A stretch of 64,000 bases of DNA from Takakia lepidozioides (Eukaryota; Streptophyta; Takakiopsida; Takakiales; Takakiaceae): contig CM060732.1 of NCBI GenBank assembly GCA_030704615.1, positions 24,364,001-24,428,000 on the forward strand, in the 5' to 3' direction. Within the stretch, counting starts at the first letter, position 1. Every line of letters starts with the position of its first letter. This document shows positions 22,620-34,373 of this stretch, piece by piece. The notes below the pieces were generated by a model. That model was not told the origin of the DNA and did no database searches. It was given only the letters and a program-made list of their open reading frames with translations. Position numbers and translations under genes: made by a program.

Positions 22620-23505
22620 TGCGAGAGAAAGAGCTATGCAACGACGCAAGGAAAAACAACAAAACTGGGGACAGGGGTCTGTACGCACTCCTCTTGCATC
22701 TATTACCAATGTGGTGAACATTGCAAGTATTTCTCAACCCTTCTCAAGTGGCTAGACTACATTTCAAATGGTATGTGGATTTCTACCTATAGCTCTCATG
22801 GGTGTTTTACGGAAGTAAAGCTTCAAAATATACTGGCTGGAAATAGCAGAAACTTAGACGGAGTACATGAAATTCATTTTCAGATATTATATGTGGCAAG
22901 CACTAGCGGTGATATACACAAATCTCTATGGTAGTTTTGAGCAATGTATGTGAGTCAGCTATGCTTTAATAGCATTGCTTAAGCACACTGATACTTGAAT
23001 CTTAAGTTTCATTTCAAAACTGCATTTTCAAGCCACTTTATGAGACCACAATGCAATCTGCAGGAAAGTTTACCTCTATGAGTGCTCTATGAATGCTGGA
23101 AGTTGAGAGTCGATTAGACCTGAGCGACCTGAATGTTGAGGCTACTTTGTAAATCTCTCTCCTTGCAATCTGCAGCCACAATCCCGACATATCCACGAGA
23201 AAAAAATTAGGTGGAGGTATCTGGCGGCTTAACACATAGCGGCACATCAACCTCACCTGTGTATCGCTTGGTTCAATGCATAGATCACAAAGCTTGGGAT
23301 TCGAAAGGAGGTTGGGGGTTGGGGGTGTCCCACCCTCTGCACGGTCTGCAATGAATGTAGGCTGCGAAGGGGCTGCTCCACAGGGCTGGCTCTGGAGGGT
23401 GACCCGAAATTCCCATGGGACACGCCCTGAGAAACACGGGGCAGTGCAGAATTACATGTCAAAGGAAATCCAAATCTCAGGGGATTTTTTTTAATTTTTT
23501 ATTTT
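22620..23505. other. Non-coding or unrecognised stretch
   Basis: No gene recognised; short random frames only. Confidence 0.4.
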
Positions 23506-25370
23506 TTTCTTCTTTTCGCAGAACAGGGGGATGTGGCCCTGTTTTACTTTATTGAAAAAGGGAAAGATACAAACATAGCATCATGAGGAAAAAATAACCT
23601 CAATATCAAAGTGCCATAGAGGCTGATGTAGGAAGCCATTGCTTCGTAACCAAAAGGCAGCAGTCTGCAGAGAAGATTCGATAAGGTCTGGCTTAGACTC
23701 AAGAGTTATGAGCTTCCGGCAGAGGCGATTTCGCCGGGAGCAAAAAAACCCTCGGACTCACCGAGGGGGAACAAAAAGAGCATCCCGAGTCCGTTTGGCC
23801 GGTGGCTGATGATCCCAAGGAGAAGAACCAAAGCGCTTTCGCACCAGAGGGGAGGACGCAATCTGCACATTTTTGTTGCCCACACCTATCCCATTGAAAC
23901 GGTTGAGAGCATACTTAATTTCGAATGCACTTTTTGCAGCATCTGGGCAATCCGCAAGAACATGTCCCTCCTTGTGGCATCTGTGGCAAACAATTGACAA
24001 AATCTCTACCTTAATAATGACAGAGACGAAGCTTTTGTCCAAAGTGGGGAGCTTGATGGAGCTAGGGAGCTTGGTGCTTTCCGGCATAATCACAACAATC
24101 TGCGGAATGCCACTGTCCCTGTACCCATCATAAGTAGCGGAATTGTTGTTTGCATTGCGGGGGTTGCTGAACTCAAAGTCGTTTGGTTGAATAGCACCGA
24201 CAAAAGCCCCGAAATGCGCTCCGATCTCAGGTAATGATCGTAAGTAATTCCCTGGGAGGAAACGGAGCGCAATGATCCTTGGCCTACATGTAACTCCATC
24301 CTTGTGCCCCTAGTCCGGGGACCAAGGGAAGATGTTAACACGATATCTGGATCTAGCAGTATTAAATTTGAGCGCTCTCTCTGCAAGCTCCGCCGAGCCA
24401 AACATGATGGAGTAAAATCCTTGCCCCAGAGGAATGCAGAAGTGGTGGGTGAGACCGCCATCACCCCCGAGATGCTCATGGGCCCATTTTCTAGCCCAAT
24501 GTCGATATCTCTCGCTCTCCCAGGAAAATGCACCAGAATACCTTGTTCCTTCAGCTGTAGAGAGTGCTCCTTAATCAAATCCATGTCTAGGGCCAGGATG
24601 GGTTGGTTTTCATCAACAGACCCCGCAGCTTCACTCCACATTTGCATGGGAGGGGCCTCATGAGCAGGCGTTGGTCTGGGCCCAAGAACCCCAGGACCAT
24701 CATTGCCTTGCCTCCTTGTTGAACCTCCAGTCCTGATTCTGGAGTCACGCTTGGGTTCACGACAGTTGTTGTGTTCCCGACGTTGATGATGGGGGAAGTC
24801 TGCCGAAATAAAAGAAGCCATCGCCAAATTGCGAAGCAGCGAGGGGGAGATTCCGAGATCAGGGCGCCAGGGAAGAGATCGCAAGGGGGAGGGAGATAAT
24901 GAAAAAGAGCGGAAGGCTATGAAAGGGGTGTGTGGAGGGGGGGAGTGGGGCTGTAGGAGCTTGAGGAGGCCATTAGTGCGAATTAATGGGAGACAACTTG
25001 GGAGACGGGAGTAAAACCAAGCCAGGGCCAAAGAAAGGAGGTGGTTCAATTCGAAGCACAGGGAAGCCATGGCGGGAGAATAATCAGGAGACAAGAAATC
25101 AAAGAGCACCGGCAGATGCCACTGGACCATGAAGAATCTGAGCAGGGGGGAAAACGAGGAGCCGTCACATCGCAGCAGCCCTAAAGAGATGCCAGACAAT
25201 GCAATTGCAATGAAGGATTACAATGAAAGGCTGCAGAGAGATGAGGCACGGAAGCCCTAAAGAAAAAGGAGGTAGAGAGGGGAGATGAAAAGAAGTCGAG
25301 CGTTCGTTGAGGTGAGTAAGCAGAGGGGTGGGAAAGCCCGAGCTGTTGAGCAGGACGACAAAAACCATCG
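23506..25370 (-). mobile_element. LINE remnant: ORF1 (DUF4283-like plus CCHC knuckle) and 3' end, ORF2 missing
   Basis: On the minus strand an ORF1-like protein can be followed in pieces. The N-terminus is MASFISADFPHHQRREH. A DUF4283-like nucleic-acid-binding segment has FYSIMFGSAELAERALKF and RVNIFPWSPD, then ALRFLPGNYLRSLPEIG. A zinc knuckle CHRCHKEGHVLADC (CX2CX4HX4C) and a basic tail complete it (about 24800-23758). Frameshifts and stops break the frame. It is followed within 250 bp by an AATAAA and an A/T-rich tail (23486-23580), with no reverse transcriptase between. ORF2 is therefore deleted. Confidence 0.65.
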
Positions 25371-27780
25371 GACCCTACTGTGCAAGCTCAAAACGGTTAA
25401 GTCCCAAAAACCTCTCTCTCACCGGATAACGCAGAGGCCTAGAGGGGCTCCATGCTCCGGTCTTAATTGTTTTCGGGATTTTCAAGATGGATCAGGAGTA
25501 CCTCCCCAACTTGATTTAGGACGGTGGGACCGTTCCGTTTTCCAAAAAACACACCCATGTTTTCCCCTAAATAAAAAAGATGGCAACATACATGCACCTT
25601 GTGGACCCCCCATCGGATCACTACAAAGCAGGTATAACCAGATCTTGTCCAAAAACTCTGAAATTTTAGGAGAAGGTGGCCACCATCATGAGACATGTCC
25701 ATGTAAAATTGTAACGCAATTGGACCAGCCATTTAGGAATTTCGATAATATCTGTATAATTTTTTGTACTTTGTAGAGGTTACAAAAACTTTTCGTGCTC
25801 ACAAAAAACATCTAAGATTCCAATTTCTGCGGCCAAATGTCATGAAACGCTGGGAAAAGGTAGGGGATGTAGTTTAATCATGATTGTAAGGTGAACTTTT
25901 TTAGATCCGAGCATTGAATGCTTAGTTATAAATAAAAAGGTGGCATGAGGTTCAGATTTTGCAATTTAAAAAAAAGCTGTAGGCGTTTAGTGAGGCTTCT
26001 GCATCTTTTAAAATTAATAAATTCTGCTCAAGCATGATATGTACTGTAAGGTCAAGTATTGCCCACAAATTCTGCAAGAAACCAGCCGTGGTCCATCCCA
26101 CAGGGGGACACACCCTGTGTGTAACTTAAGTAACAGTGACATGCTCGCTCTGCTCCAATGCCTTGCTTTCTTTCTCTGCCAAGCTCGCATGAAAAGTGCA
26201 GGCTGCCAGACAGCGTGAGGCAGGGAAGCATCGCAGTGCGGCTACCAATCCAAGCTCTCACATGCGCGGAGGAAAGCATTTCACAGATCGAGGCGCCGCA
26301 GCCATGCCCGCCTTCTGTGGCTTTCAAAATTGAAGGGAGCCCACTGCGCTGGAATCTTCTTGTCTTTGGAGGCATTAGGAAGGCGGCGGAGGCCCCTGTA
26401 TGTACACGTAGAAAGGTGTGGATATGCGCATCTTATCGGCTTTCATGGTGTCACTGGGAACCATCCCACCTCCCGAACGTGGGCCCAGCACTGACACTAA
26501 GTATGTGTCGTTTAGTTGATCCTAGCTGCCCCCCAAACCGAACGCGCAGCTCAGTCGTGCAGCCGCCATGTGAAAAAGCTGTGGTTTTGCAAATTGGGGA
26601 CAGGAAGAGGAAACTTTTTCCAATCAACTCATCACCATGCAATTGTTTGATCACGTGAGCATTCTCATACCACGTTAGAATCTGACTGCGAGATGCCCAA
26701 CTACCGTTACACGTATGTACTATAGTTTTGAGCTCTCAGAGATGGCAGCTGACACATCTGCAATTGCAATCGCCTGCACAGACGATGATCCCCCCATCGA
26801 TCTTCCTTCTTGCTACCAATCTGATGCCACGTGCGTCTGCGGGCCCATCGGCTGCCCCCAGTTACTCTCCGCACTCTCGCAAACGGAAGTGAAGCTCAAC
26901 AATTTTCGGAACGGAAGTGGAGGGACCATAATCAGCCTCATGTCCAGTGCAGTGATTGTGAAGCAGATGACTTGAGATGATGGCACCATCATAGATCATA
27001 AGTTACTTGTGGCTGCGTGACAAATGGCACGCATGCATCAGTGAATCCCGCCATGGAACCCATCTACAGTTCTGCATGCTTGGCATGCCTTAAGAGGTAA
27101 GCAACTGATGCGACCGATCATGACAAGGACGATGCAGCCCAGTCTTCTGACTCTGCGTCGTGTCATTGCTGCAGCGGCCATGAGGAGTCGAGCGGCGTTC
27201 ATGGATTTTGGAGTTATCTTTTCCGATGATAGAGGGAGAGAGAGAGAGAGAGAGGTGATGATGGGGGAAAGATGGCTGTGCATGAATAACGGTACGCGTT
27301 GGACGGATGGCTGGTGAGGGTTGCGGGCACTTGCAGAGTGAAGTCGCCTCCCCAGTCTCTTGCACGGATGCTGCTGTGTTCTATCTACAGGAATTCGGGA
27401 ATGACCGATTTTTAGTGGGATCTCTTCTGCGAGCATGACCCCTTTCACCACACGCACACCCAAAATGGGCTGGCTGCTAATTTAAGGGCCATTTTAACTG
27501 TGCGTTCGAGGCGAGTGATTAGATTTCATGAGCTTGCACTTCTGCCTTCTCAGTGTTGCCCATCATCGCCACGTCCGCTCTCCTACGATCTCCGCCCGCT
27601 CTCAAGACTTTAGGTGGAAATTCCCGTTCTTGCTCAGGTTGAATTGCCCTGACATATTGGTCGCTGTATAGCACGACTTAGCCGAATTGGTGAAGGCCTG
27701 CAGGGACACATAAGTGGTACGGTTTCAGGCTTTGAAAGACAGGATCGAAACAATCCCGCTTGCTACATTAAGGAAGTGCT
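25371..27780. other. Intergenic stretch without recognised genes
   Basis: I see no conserved coding sequence. A (GA)n tract lies at about 27232-27254. The last few hundred bases should hold the promoter and 5' UTR of the PQ-loop gene. Confidence 0.5.
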
Positions 27781-30700
27781 ATGGACACACTGCAGGGCCC
27801 CATGCCGCAGTGCCCTGTGGAAAAGCAGTGCCTGAAGTGGGCGCAAGTCTACCTCAAGGACTGTGTGTGCAGCAGACGTGATTTGGTATCACTGGTGCTG
27901 GGCTTGCTGAGCGTGTTAAGCTGGGGCGTAGCTGAGGTGCCGCAGATCCTGACGAACTACCACGAGAAGTCCACCGAGGGAGTATCGCTGCTTTTTCTCA
28001 TGACCTGGGTCGTCGGGTAAGCGCCAACCTCTCTGCCTGCAGTGCTAATACCATCCCTGTCTGTTTTGGTGTAAATTGCAGAGAGATGTACTCAGAGGGT
28101 GAGCGAGCGAGAGAGCCCATTTGTTGGCTCACAGAAAATTCGTGTCTTGAAACTGTTCCACTTTCACGTTGAGGTCCATTTTTTAGTTCAATAAGCTGTC
28201 GATTCTGTTGCCGTTCTCTCTGTATATCTGTCTGTCTGTCTCTGTCTCTGATAGGAGGCGATGGATGGGTATGAATTATCTGCAGGGACATTTTCAACGT
28301 TGCAGGTTGCTATCTGGAGCCAGCCACCGTACGTCCATCCTCTCTCTTTCCTTGCAATATCACAAGCTCTTTTCTGGACGAAATGTGCATGTCTGGTGTG
28401 AGCAACGTCTTATTTTGTTGGGGAGGCTGGCTATATGCATGAGATCTCAGCCCGAACGGTTGTCTTGATGGTTGGATACTTTTAGCTGCTCTTCGTTAGT
28501 TGCAGATAAAGATCAGTGGTGGCTTACACATGCTGTTTGGTTGGATGTGATGTCACCAGCTGCCAACGCAATTCTACATGGCACTGGTAGGGTTTACCTA
28601 TCCTACATTTTCTCACATTTGAGTCTAATTTCCAACTGACCTTATCTCTCACTCTTTCTTTCTCTCCTCAACTCTTGTGCCTGCTTGTGCTAGAGACTGT
28701 GGAACATTTCTTCTATCTACTATAACATAGCACTGGCTATTCAGGACAGCCAATCTCTCTATGAGGATCAGAGGTGCATGGTGGCAGATTTGTACGAGGC
28801 TCTCCAGCTTAGAGAATCTCTTGATGTTGAATCATATTTTGGGGTTTTGCTTGTTGAGTGCCCCACTTTCTTATGTACTCCTATCTTTTGTCCTGTAAGC
28901 TTTTTGAGCTTCCTGTGGATGCTTAGTTGTTACATTGTCTCTTTCTTTTTCTTACTTTATCCCGTCTAAGGTGGTCTCTTTATTATCACTTTCTCTCTTC
29001 TTGTACCTCGACTTGTCATGAATAGGATAGATGGTGACACAGCAAAGATTCTGAGTGTGGATGGCAGCTGTATACAATCACAACAGTTGTTTTAGTGGGC
29101 CAAACCGTCTATTATGACTTCGTGTATCGCTGGATCCATCCCAAGGTCATTCCTGAGGTCAGTGTATATCTGACTTGATTCTTTCCCCAATGCCTTTGCG
29201 TTTCCAAAAAGGTCATGACATCAAATTGCTATGTATACAAAGTCTTTAACCTCCATCTGGAGAGAGCTATGACAATGTGCAGTGTGTATGAATAGTGTGG
29301 ATATGATAGCCATAATAGCCCTTTATATGTGTATAAGTCCTCTGAATAACAGCACAGAAACTTGGCAAGTCACTGCTGGAAAATAGTGCTGATCAGATTC
29401 TCTTGGCAGTCGCATACTGACCCCTTGTGCTGTAGGGTGTATGAATAGTGTGGATATGATAGCCATAATAGCCCTTTATATATGTCCAAGTCCTCTGAAT
29501 AACAGCACAGAAACTTGGCAAGTCACTCCTGGAAAATAGTGCTGATCAGATTCTCCTGGCAGTCGCATACTGACCCCTTGTGCTGTAGGTTGAGAAGGAA
29601 GATGTGGAGGTCCAGAAGCCACTAAGTATTCCTGAGGGTGCTGATGAAACGAGCGACTCAACCGCAGTGTCGACCACTATAAGAGTACCCCGCCAGCCTA
29701 CACCCAGTAGAGATCTCTACTTCACGTAAGATATTTGCTTTCCCCAAGTCTGTACTCATAGTTCAATGCAGATGGACCTTACAGAAATTGCAGTATTGCT
29801 AATTTGTTACTTTATTTTATTCTTCATGCTTGTGGTGTGTTGAGTTTCCAGTATCGGATATCACTTTCGGTCCTTTCATTGGATATGATGAAGTTCCATT
29901 CCAGTCAATCAAGGCATCTAATTTTTGTGGTGGGGCATTCAGGTCTGCAAGGTCATTAGTAAGTAGCTATACACCAACGCCAGGCTCCTACAGCTTGGTG
30001 GGATCACGTGGAGCGTCTGGCAGCCACGGTGGCAGTTATTTACTGCCACGGGACACTTCTCGTCCTCCATCCATGCCAATCAACATTGGATCTGCTCCTA
30101 CCCGGACTGTGTCCATTCCAGTCCGTTCACAGTCATCAGGAGTGCTGCGCGTGGTATGCTTCTGCCAGCTGAGTTGCTAAGATATTCCAGACCAACCTAT
30201 TGACCCTCAGAATTGGGTCTCTGTACGCTGATAGTTATTGTCATAGTTTTGGCAGAGGAACCTAACCAATATTACAGACATCTGTTTCTGTGGAGGAATG
30301 CTACATGTCAGCATTTCCTTGGAAAACAGTCCCTTCACATGTAGGCTGTGCCATTCAGTTGAAAAAAGAGACTGAAGGCACAGAGTCTAATCCAACTTGG
30401 AGCACCCACGACCCTTGGAGAAGGATGTCAGTTGTTTCAATAGTGGCAGTACTCGTGATAAGAGCTCCGCAATTTTTTCCACAATTTGCTGAACTTGATT
30501 CAAGACTACGTACATTGTTCCATACAACTGTGTGATACCCTGACTTTTCGATTGTTACAAGGATCTGTCAATGCTGCCCATCCTTTAGAGTATGGTAGGA
30601 TCGTGAACATGCAGAATGTATATGAAGACTTTGAGGGCAACATTTGGATGGTAGCATGAGACCAGACTGTGGCTTTCATGTCTGAACAGGTTGGGTCATC

Positions 30701-32050
30701 AGGGGCACTCTTGATTGGGTCTGTGGGCATACACTCTCAAATCAGCAGGTCTATGGCAAGAATGGGGTATGGAACTGGCTTAAATTCAGACTTTACAGGG
30801 GAAGGGGAAGGGATTTCAACGACCGGAGAAGTGTTTGGGTGGATCATGGCTGCCATTTACATGGGTGGCCGGCTACCACAAATTTGGCTCAATGTAGGTT
30901 CTTTGACCCTACCCTCAAGAAAGAATATAGGTGAAGAAGAGAACTGCTCCATCTCTCCTCCATGATGTCTATGTATCCATGACATTGTCGAATTGCATAC
31001 ATTGCAAGGTGGATTGTGTAGCAGGTCAATGCCCTGATATGCTGTCCTTCTTTTCGTTCTCTTTATGAGCTTTTCATGGGTTGGGTGTGACAACCACCTG
31101 TGGAAGAGGACATTGGAAGATACATGATTCTCCCCTGACTGATGTGTTTTCCTTTGTATGCCTCCACATGGGATCCTTCATTTCCGTTGTTATGGTGGTG
31201 GCCCTTTGTGATCAACATGGATGCGTATGACAAACATTGCAGATGAAAAGAGGAACAGTTGAGGTGAGTTGGCTTTTCATGTTTTGGTGGATGGGAATCT
31301 TTGTGGCTCAGACGTTTGGAACAGATGGATTGTGGGGTTATTTCCAGGACTGATGGTTACTTGCTCTTATTCTTCCTGAACGGGTTGCGTAAATTTATAT
31401 GGTGCATCCAATCAACTTTCCATGCTAAATTGAGGCTGGATGCCTGCTGGATTTGCAGGGCCTCAACCCATTGATGTTTGGGTTTGCGCTCATGGGCAAT
31501 GCCACGTATGTGGCAAGGTACGTGTCCAATGCCAATTCAAGTATTTCGGGATTGCCTTTATCACCATCCATGACATGTGACACATGAATCTGCTGTGGGT
31601 TGTGCAGTATTCTTGTGCGTAGCACAGAGTGGGCACAATTGAAGCCGAACATGCCCTGGTTGGTGGATGCAGGCGTGTGTGTACTCCTTGATTTCTTTGT
31701 ATCCTTCTCCCTCCTTCTCATCTCTGCTAATTTTCTTCTGGTCTTAAGATTTTGCTACACTTCCATTGCTTCTCCTTTTGTGTTCGTTTTTCCATTGGTA
31801 GTTCAATGTCGGTGCAAAGTCCTTGGTTTAGCTTTTGTACTCCTTGGTGTACATAATATTTTGTGCACAACTTGAGGTCGTTTATGTTGAAGGAATCATG
31901 AGGTTGAGACTTCAAGTTCACCAAGGAAGGAGTGCCGATTGACATTTGCCTTAACCATATTCACAGATTTTGTGCCAGTTTGGCTATTACTACATGAAGA
32001 AGCTCAGAGAGGTGGATGACAGTGAGGGTGCATATGAGGCACTCAAGTAG
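27781..32050 (+). CDS. PQ-loop repeat vacuolar amino-acid transporter (YPQ/PQLC2 family)
   Basis: Exons: 27781-28016, 28286-28328, 28560-28586, 29068-29157, 29589-29725, 29943-30153, 30690-30893, 31243-31263, 31459-31517, 31608-31698, 31967-32050. All splice phases agree, giving 400 residues, close to plant homologues of about 380-390. The first PQ-loop motif is WGVAEVPQILTNYHEKSTEG in exon 1. Exons 2-4 read DIFNVAGCYLEPATLPTQFY and VVLVGQTVYYD. A Ser-rich loop (TSARSLVSSYTPTPG) follows. The second PQ-loop is YMGGRLPQIWLNMKRGTVEG across exons 7-8. The last helices contain ILVRSTEWAQLKPNMPWL. The family has seven membrane helices and exports cationic amino acids from vacuoles or lysosomes in yeast and animals; the plant role is inferred. 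The start is the first ATG of the conserved N-terminus (CLKWAQVYLKDCVCS). The upstream gene is unrelated. Confidence 0.93.
29283..29588 (+). repeat. 153-bp tandem duplication containing the 3' splice site of PQ-loop intron 4
   Basis: 29283-29435 and 29436-29588 are near-identical, each ending CCCCTTGTGCTGTAG. The second copy supplies the acceptor before 29589. Use of the first copy would add 153 nt containing an early stop. Confidence 0.9.
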
Positions 32051-34370
32051 TCAAGAGCAAGTTTTGTTACCTGAATTGTCTTCAGTCGAGGATGGGTTTG
32101 AGCTCTCTCCTCATCCGGTTTTCTAGTTATGCTGAGAACTTGATTGCTCGTCTGAATTGATGTGCACCGGATGGAAAGCTGGTATTGCAGAGTTATGTTT
32201 TGGTAAAGATGGCCTCAAAGTATTTGAAGTACTCTTTACATTGCAAATGTCACATGTTCAAAGAGCATATGTGATGTGATGCCTCGTCTCTAGCCTTTAT
32301 CATACTCTGTTATGGACATCCGTTCAATGATCAGCATGGTCGGTATGTCACACGCTTCTGCAAAATGAATGTCTTCATCTTCCAGTTGACTACACAACTC
32401 CCATCTTTCAACGTGGGCTGAATTGTGCAAGTTCCGCTGCAGGAACAGAGAAAATGGCAACTCTATCAGGAAAATGTAAGAAAATTAGTCCAGAGCACTT
32501 TGTGGGGAGAATACTTCAGGCTTTGGTAGCCTCCATTACTACACAATGTCCTGTCAAAGATCATTGTGAAATGTGCCTTTGACACGTGATTGCTCGATGC
32601 ACGCTCTGCAGGAAAAGAATCCGAGCAAAGCGGTAGCAAGCGTTAAGTAGAGACGCGTGAAATGGAGATGGGACAAGAAAATGATGAAGCATAAGCATCG
32701 CAGAAAAAGAATGCAGAATGCGCAGAGTGCGCCGACCGCCTTTGCAATGTCGAGTAGATTGGCGGCACTCTGCTGACCAAATCCAATCGGTAGGTAGTAC
32801 CCAACAGAACCCTGCTCGATCGTGGACTCGCTTGCAGATGTTGGAATGTTTGCAGGGTGTCAGCCATGTCAGGAATCGCTCTGTCGACTGCAAACATGCG
32901 GCATGTTGTAGATTCACTACAAGAGAGGAAAGAGCTTGTGAGTGGGGTCCGGGGAGTGGGTATACTGTATACTGCTCAGCTCTCAACTTATCACTACAAC
33001 GCCCTTTTCTCAAACAGCCAGAGCTTCCTGAATCCGGGTCCATTGAAGAGCCCTCAATAGGATGATTGTAGTCCAGATCAGAGAGTTCTTTCTTAAGATG
33101 GGTTCTTGCTGGATGCGCCCCGCAAACAAAGGGCCACTGTGAAATTAGAAGCGCAGGCCCTATCTCCGGGCCAGGTTCCATGGCCACTTCCAATCGCCCC
33201 CAAAGGAGCTGCCCCCAAGATGGATCGCCCCTCCAAAACATGAGGGGGTGGTTCCATAGAGACCCTTGTCACTGCCCCTTCTTAAGATGTGCTACTCTTT
33301 GTCCCCAAATGAACTGCCTTCCATGCGGCTGAGGGCCCGCCAAAGTGGATGGCCCTTCACGAGGGGACCTGATTTTTGCGCCCCATGGAAAGGCCAATTC
33401 AGTGGGGGCTCCCCTTCAAGAGTATTCTCCCCCTTGTACATAACTACAAAGCCAAGAAATTGAAGCATTGACGCAATTGAGTCAGATGATTGTACTACTC
33501 AGCGAAATGAACAGTATCACGCTGGTGAAGGAGAGGCTGGTGGCGACGATGACGTGTCTACGATGCCATGGTGACGATGACGTGGCACTATGGCACCCTA
33601 TTCCTGGTCTACGCTTCGCTAGAATGTTTGCTAGTGTAAACTTATTCTTGACTCCCAGTTGCGTCCGTTGCGTCCTCTTTCCCAAAAAAAGAAAAAAAAA
33701 AAGAAAAGATGTGGTGTAGTGTTGCAGGACGATGTTTGGATGATTGCAGAAGACCAAGGCAATGTCACTTTTACTTTCCTGTTGACGGTTCAAAAAAGAA
33801 ATGTATCATCTCAAGTGACATCATTCATGACTGAGACTTTGTCAATGGATCGAAGGTCTGAAATGCAGAAAAGCTTCTCTCCCAACTCAGATGTAAACTC
33901 TCCACCTCCACTCTCTTGCTCAATCTTTTGCATGAACAGTTATTGAAAGCAGACCTGCAAGAGAATCAGGTGTCTTCAACACCAGATGTACAGGAAATCT
34001 ATCAGTCACAGTTCCTATTATCTCCTATAGGCATGGCCTATCGACGTCATCAGCTCAACATGAAATTCATAACCGGTCTTCCAACAAGTTTAGAAAGCAA
34101 GCTCACAAATATAGCTGGTGGCAGACAAACGCACAGGAGTAAGCTCCACAGTTGACCATATTTCTCTGAGCCTAACTCTTTGCCACGCATTATATACATT
34201 TGACATGTATAAATACTGTCCAAGTTTAGAGTCACTTAGTACAGTTCAAGCTTTGAGAATACTTCTCAGTTGAAAGGGTAATAACCCCTCCCGCCGCTCA
34301 TTATGCTCTTTGAATTAGGCCAAAATTGCCAGACAGCCCCATTTTCACAGGTGAAGGGCGGATCGTTCCT
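32051..34370. other. Intergenic stretch without recognised genes
   Basis: 3' flanks of the PQ-loop gene (plus) and argC (minus) converge here. The longest frame (minus 32561-33241, 226 codons) has no recognisable domain. An A/G-rich run lies at 33684-33709. Confidence 0.45.
33525..33650 (+). repeat. Dispersed GACGATGACGTG repeat, copy 1
   Basis: Contains GGCGACGATGACGTG and GTGACGATGACGTGG, then TTCGCTAGAAT. It resembles 63205-63300. Confidence 0.5.
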
Positions 34371-34373
34371 GAA

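Noticed and set aside
32561-33241. 226-codon minus-strand frame
   Set aside because: No recognisable domain or splice context; composition looks random.
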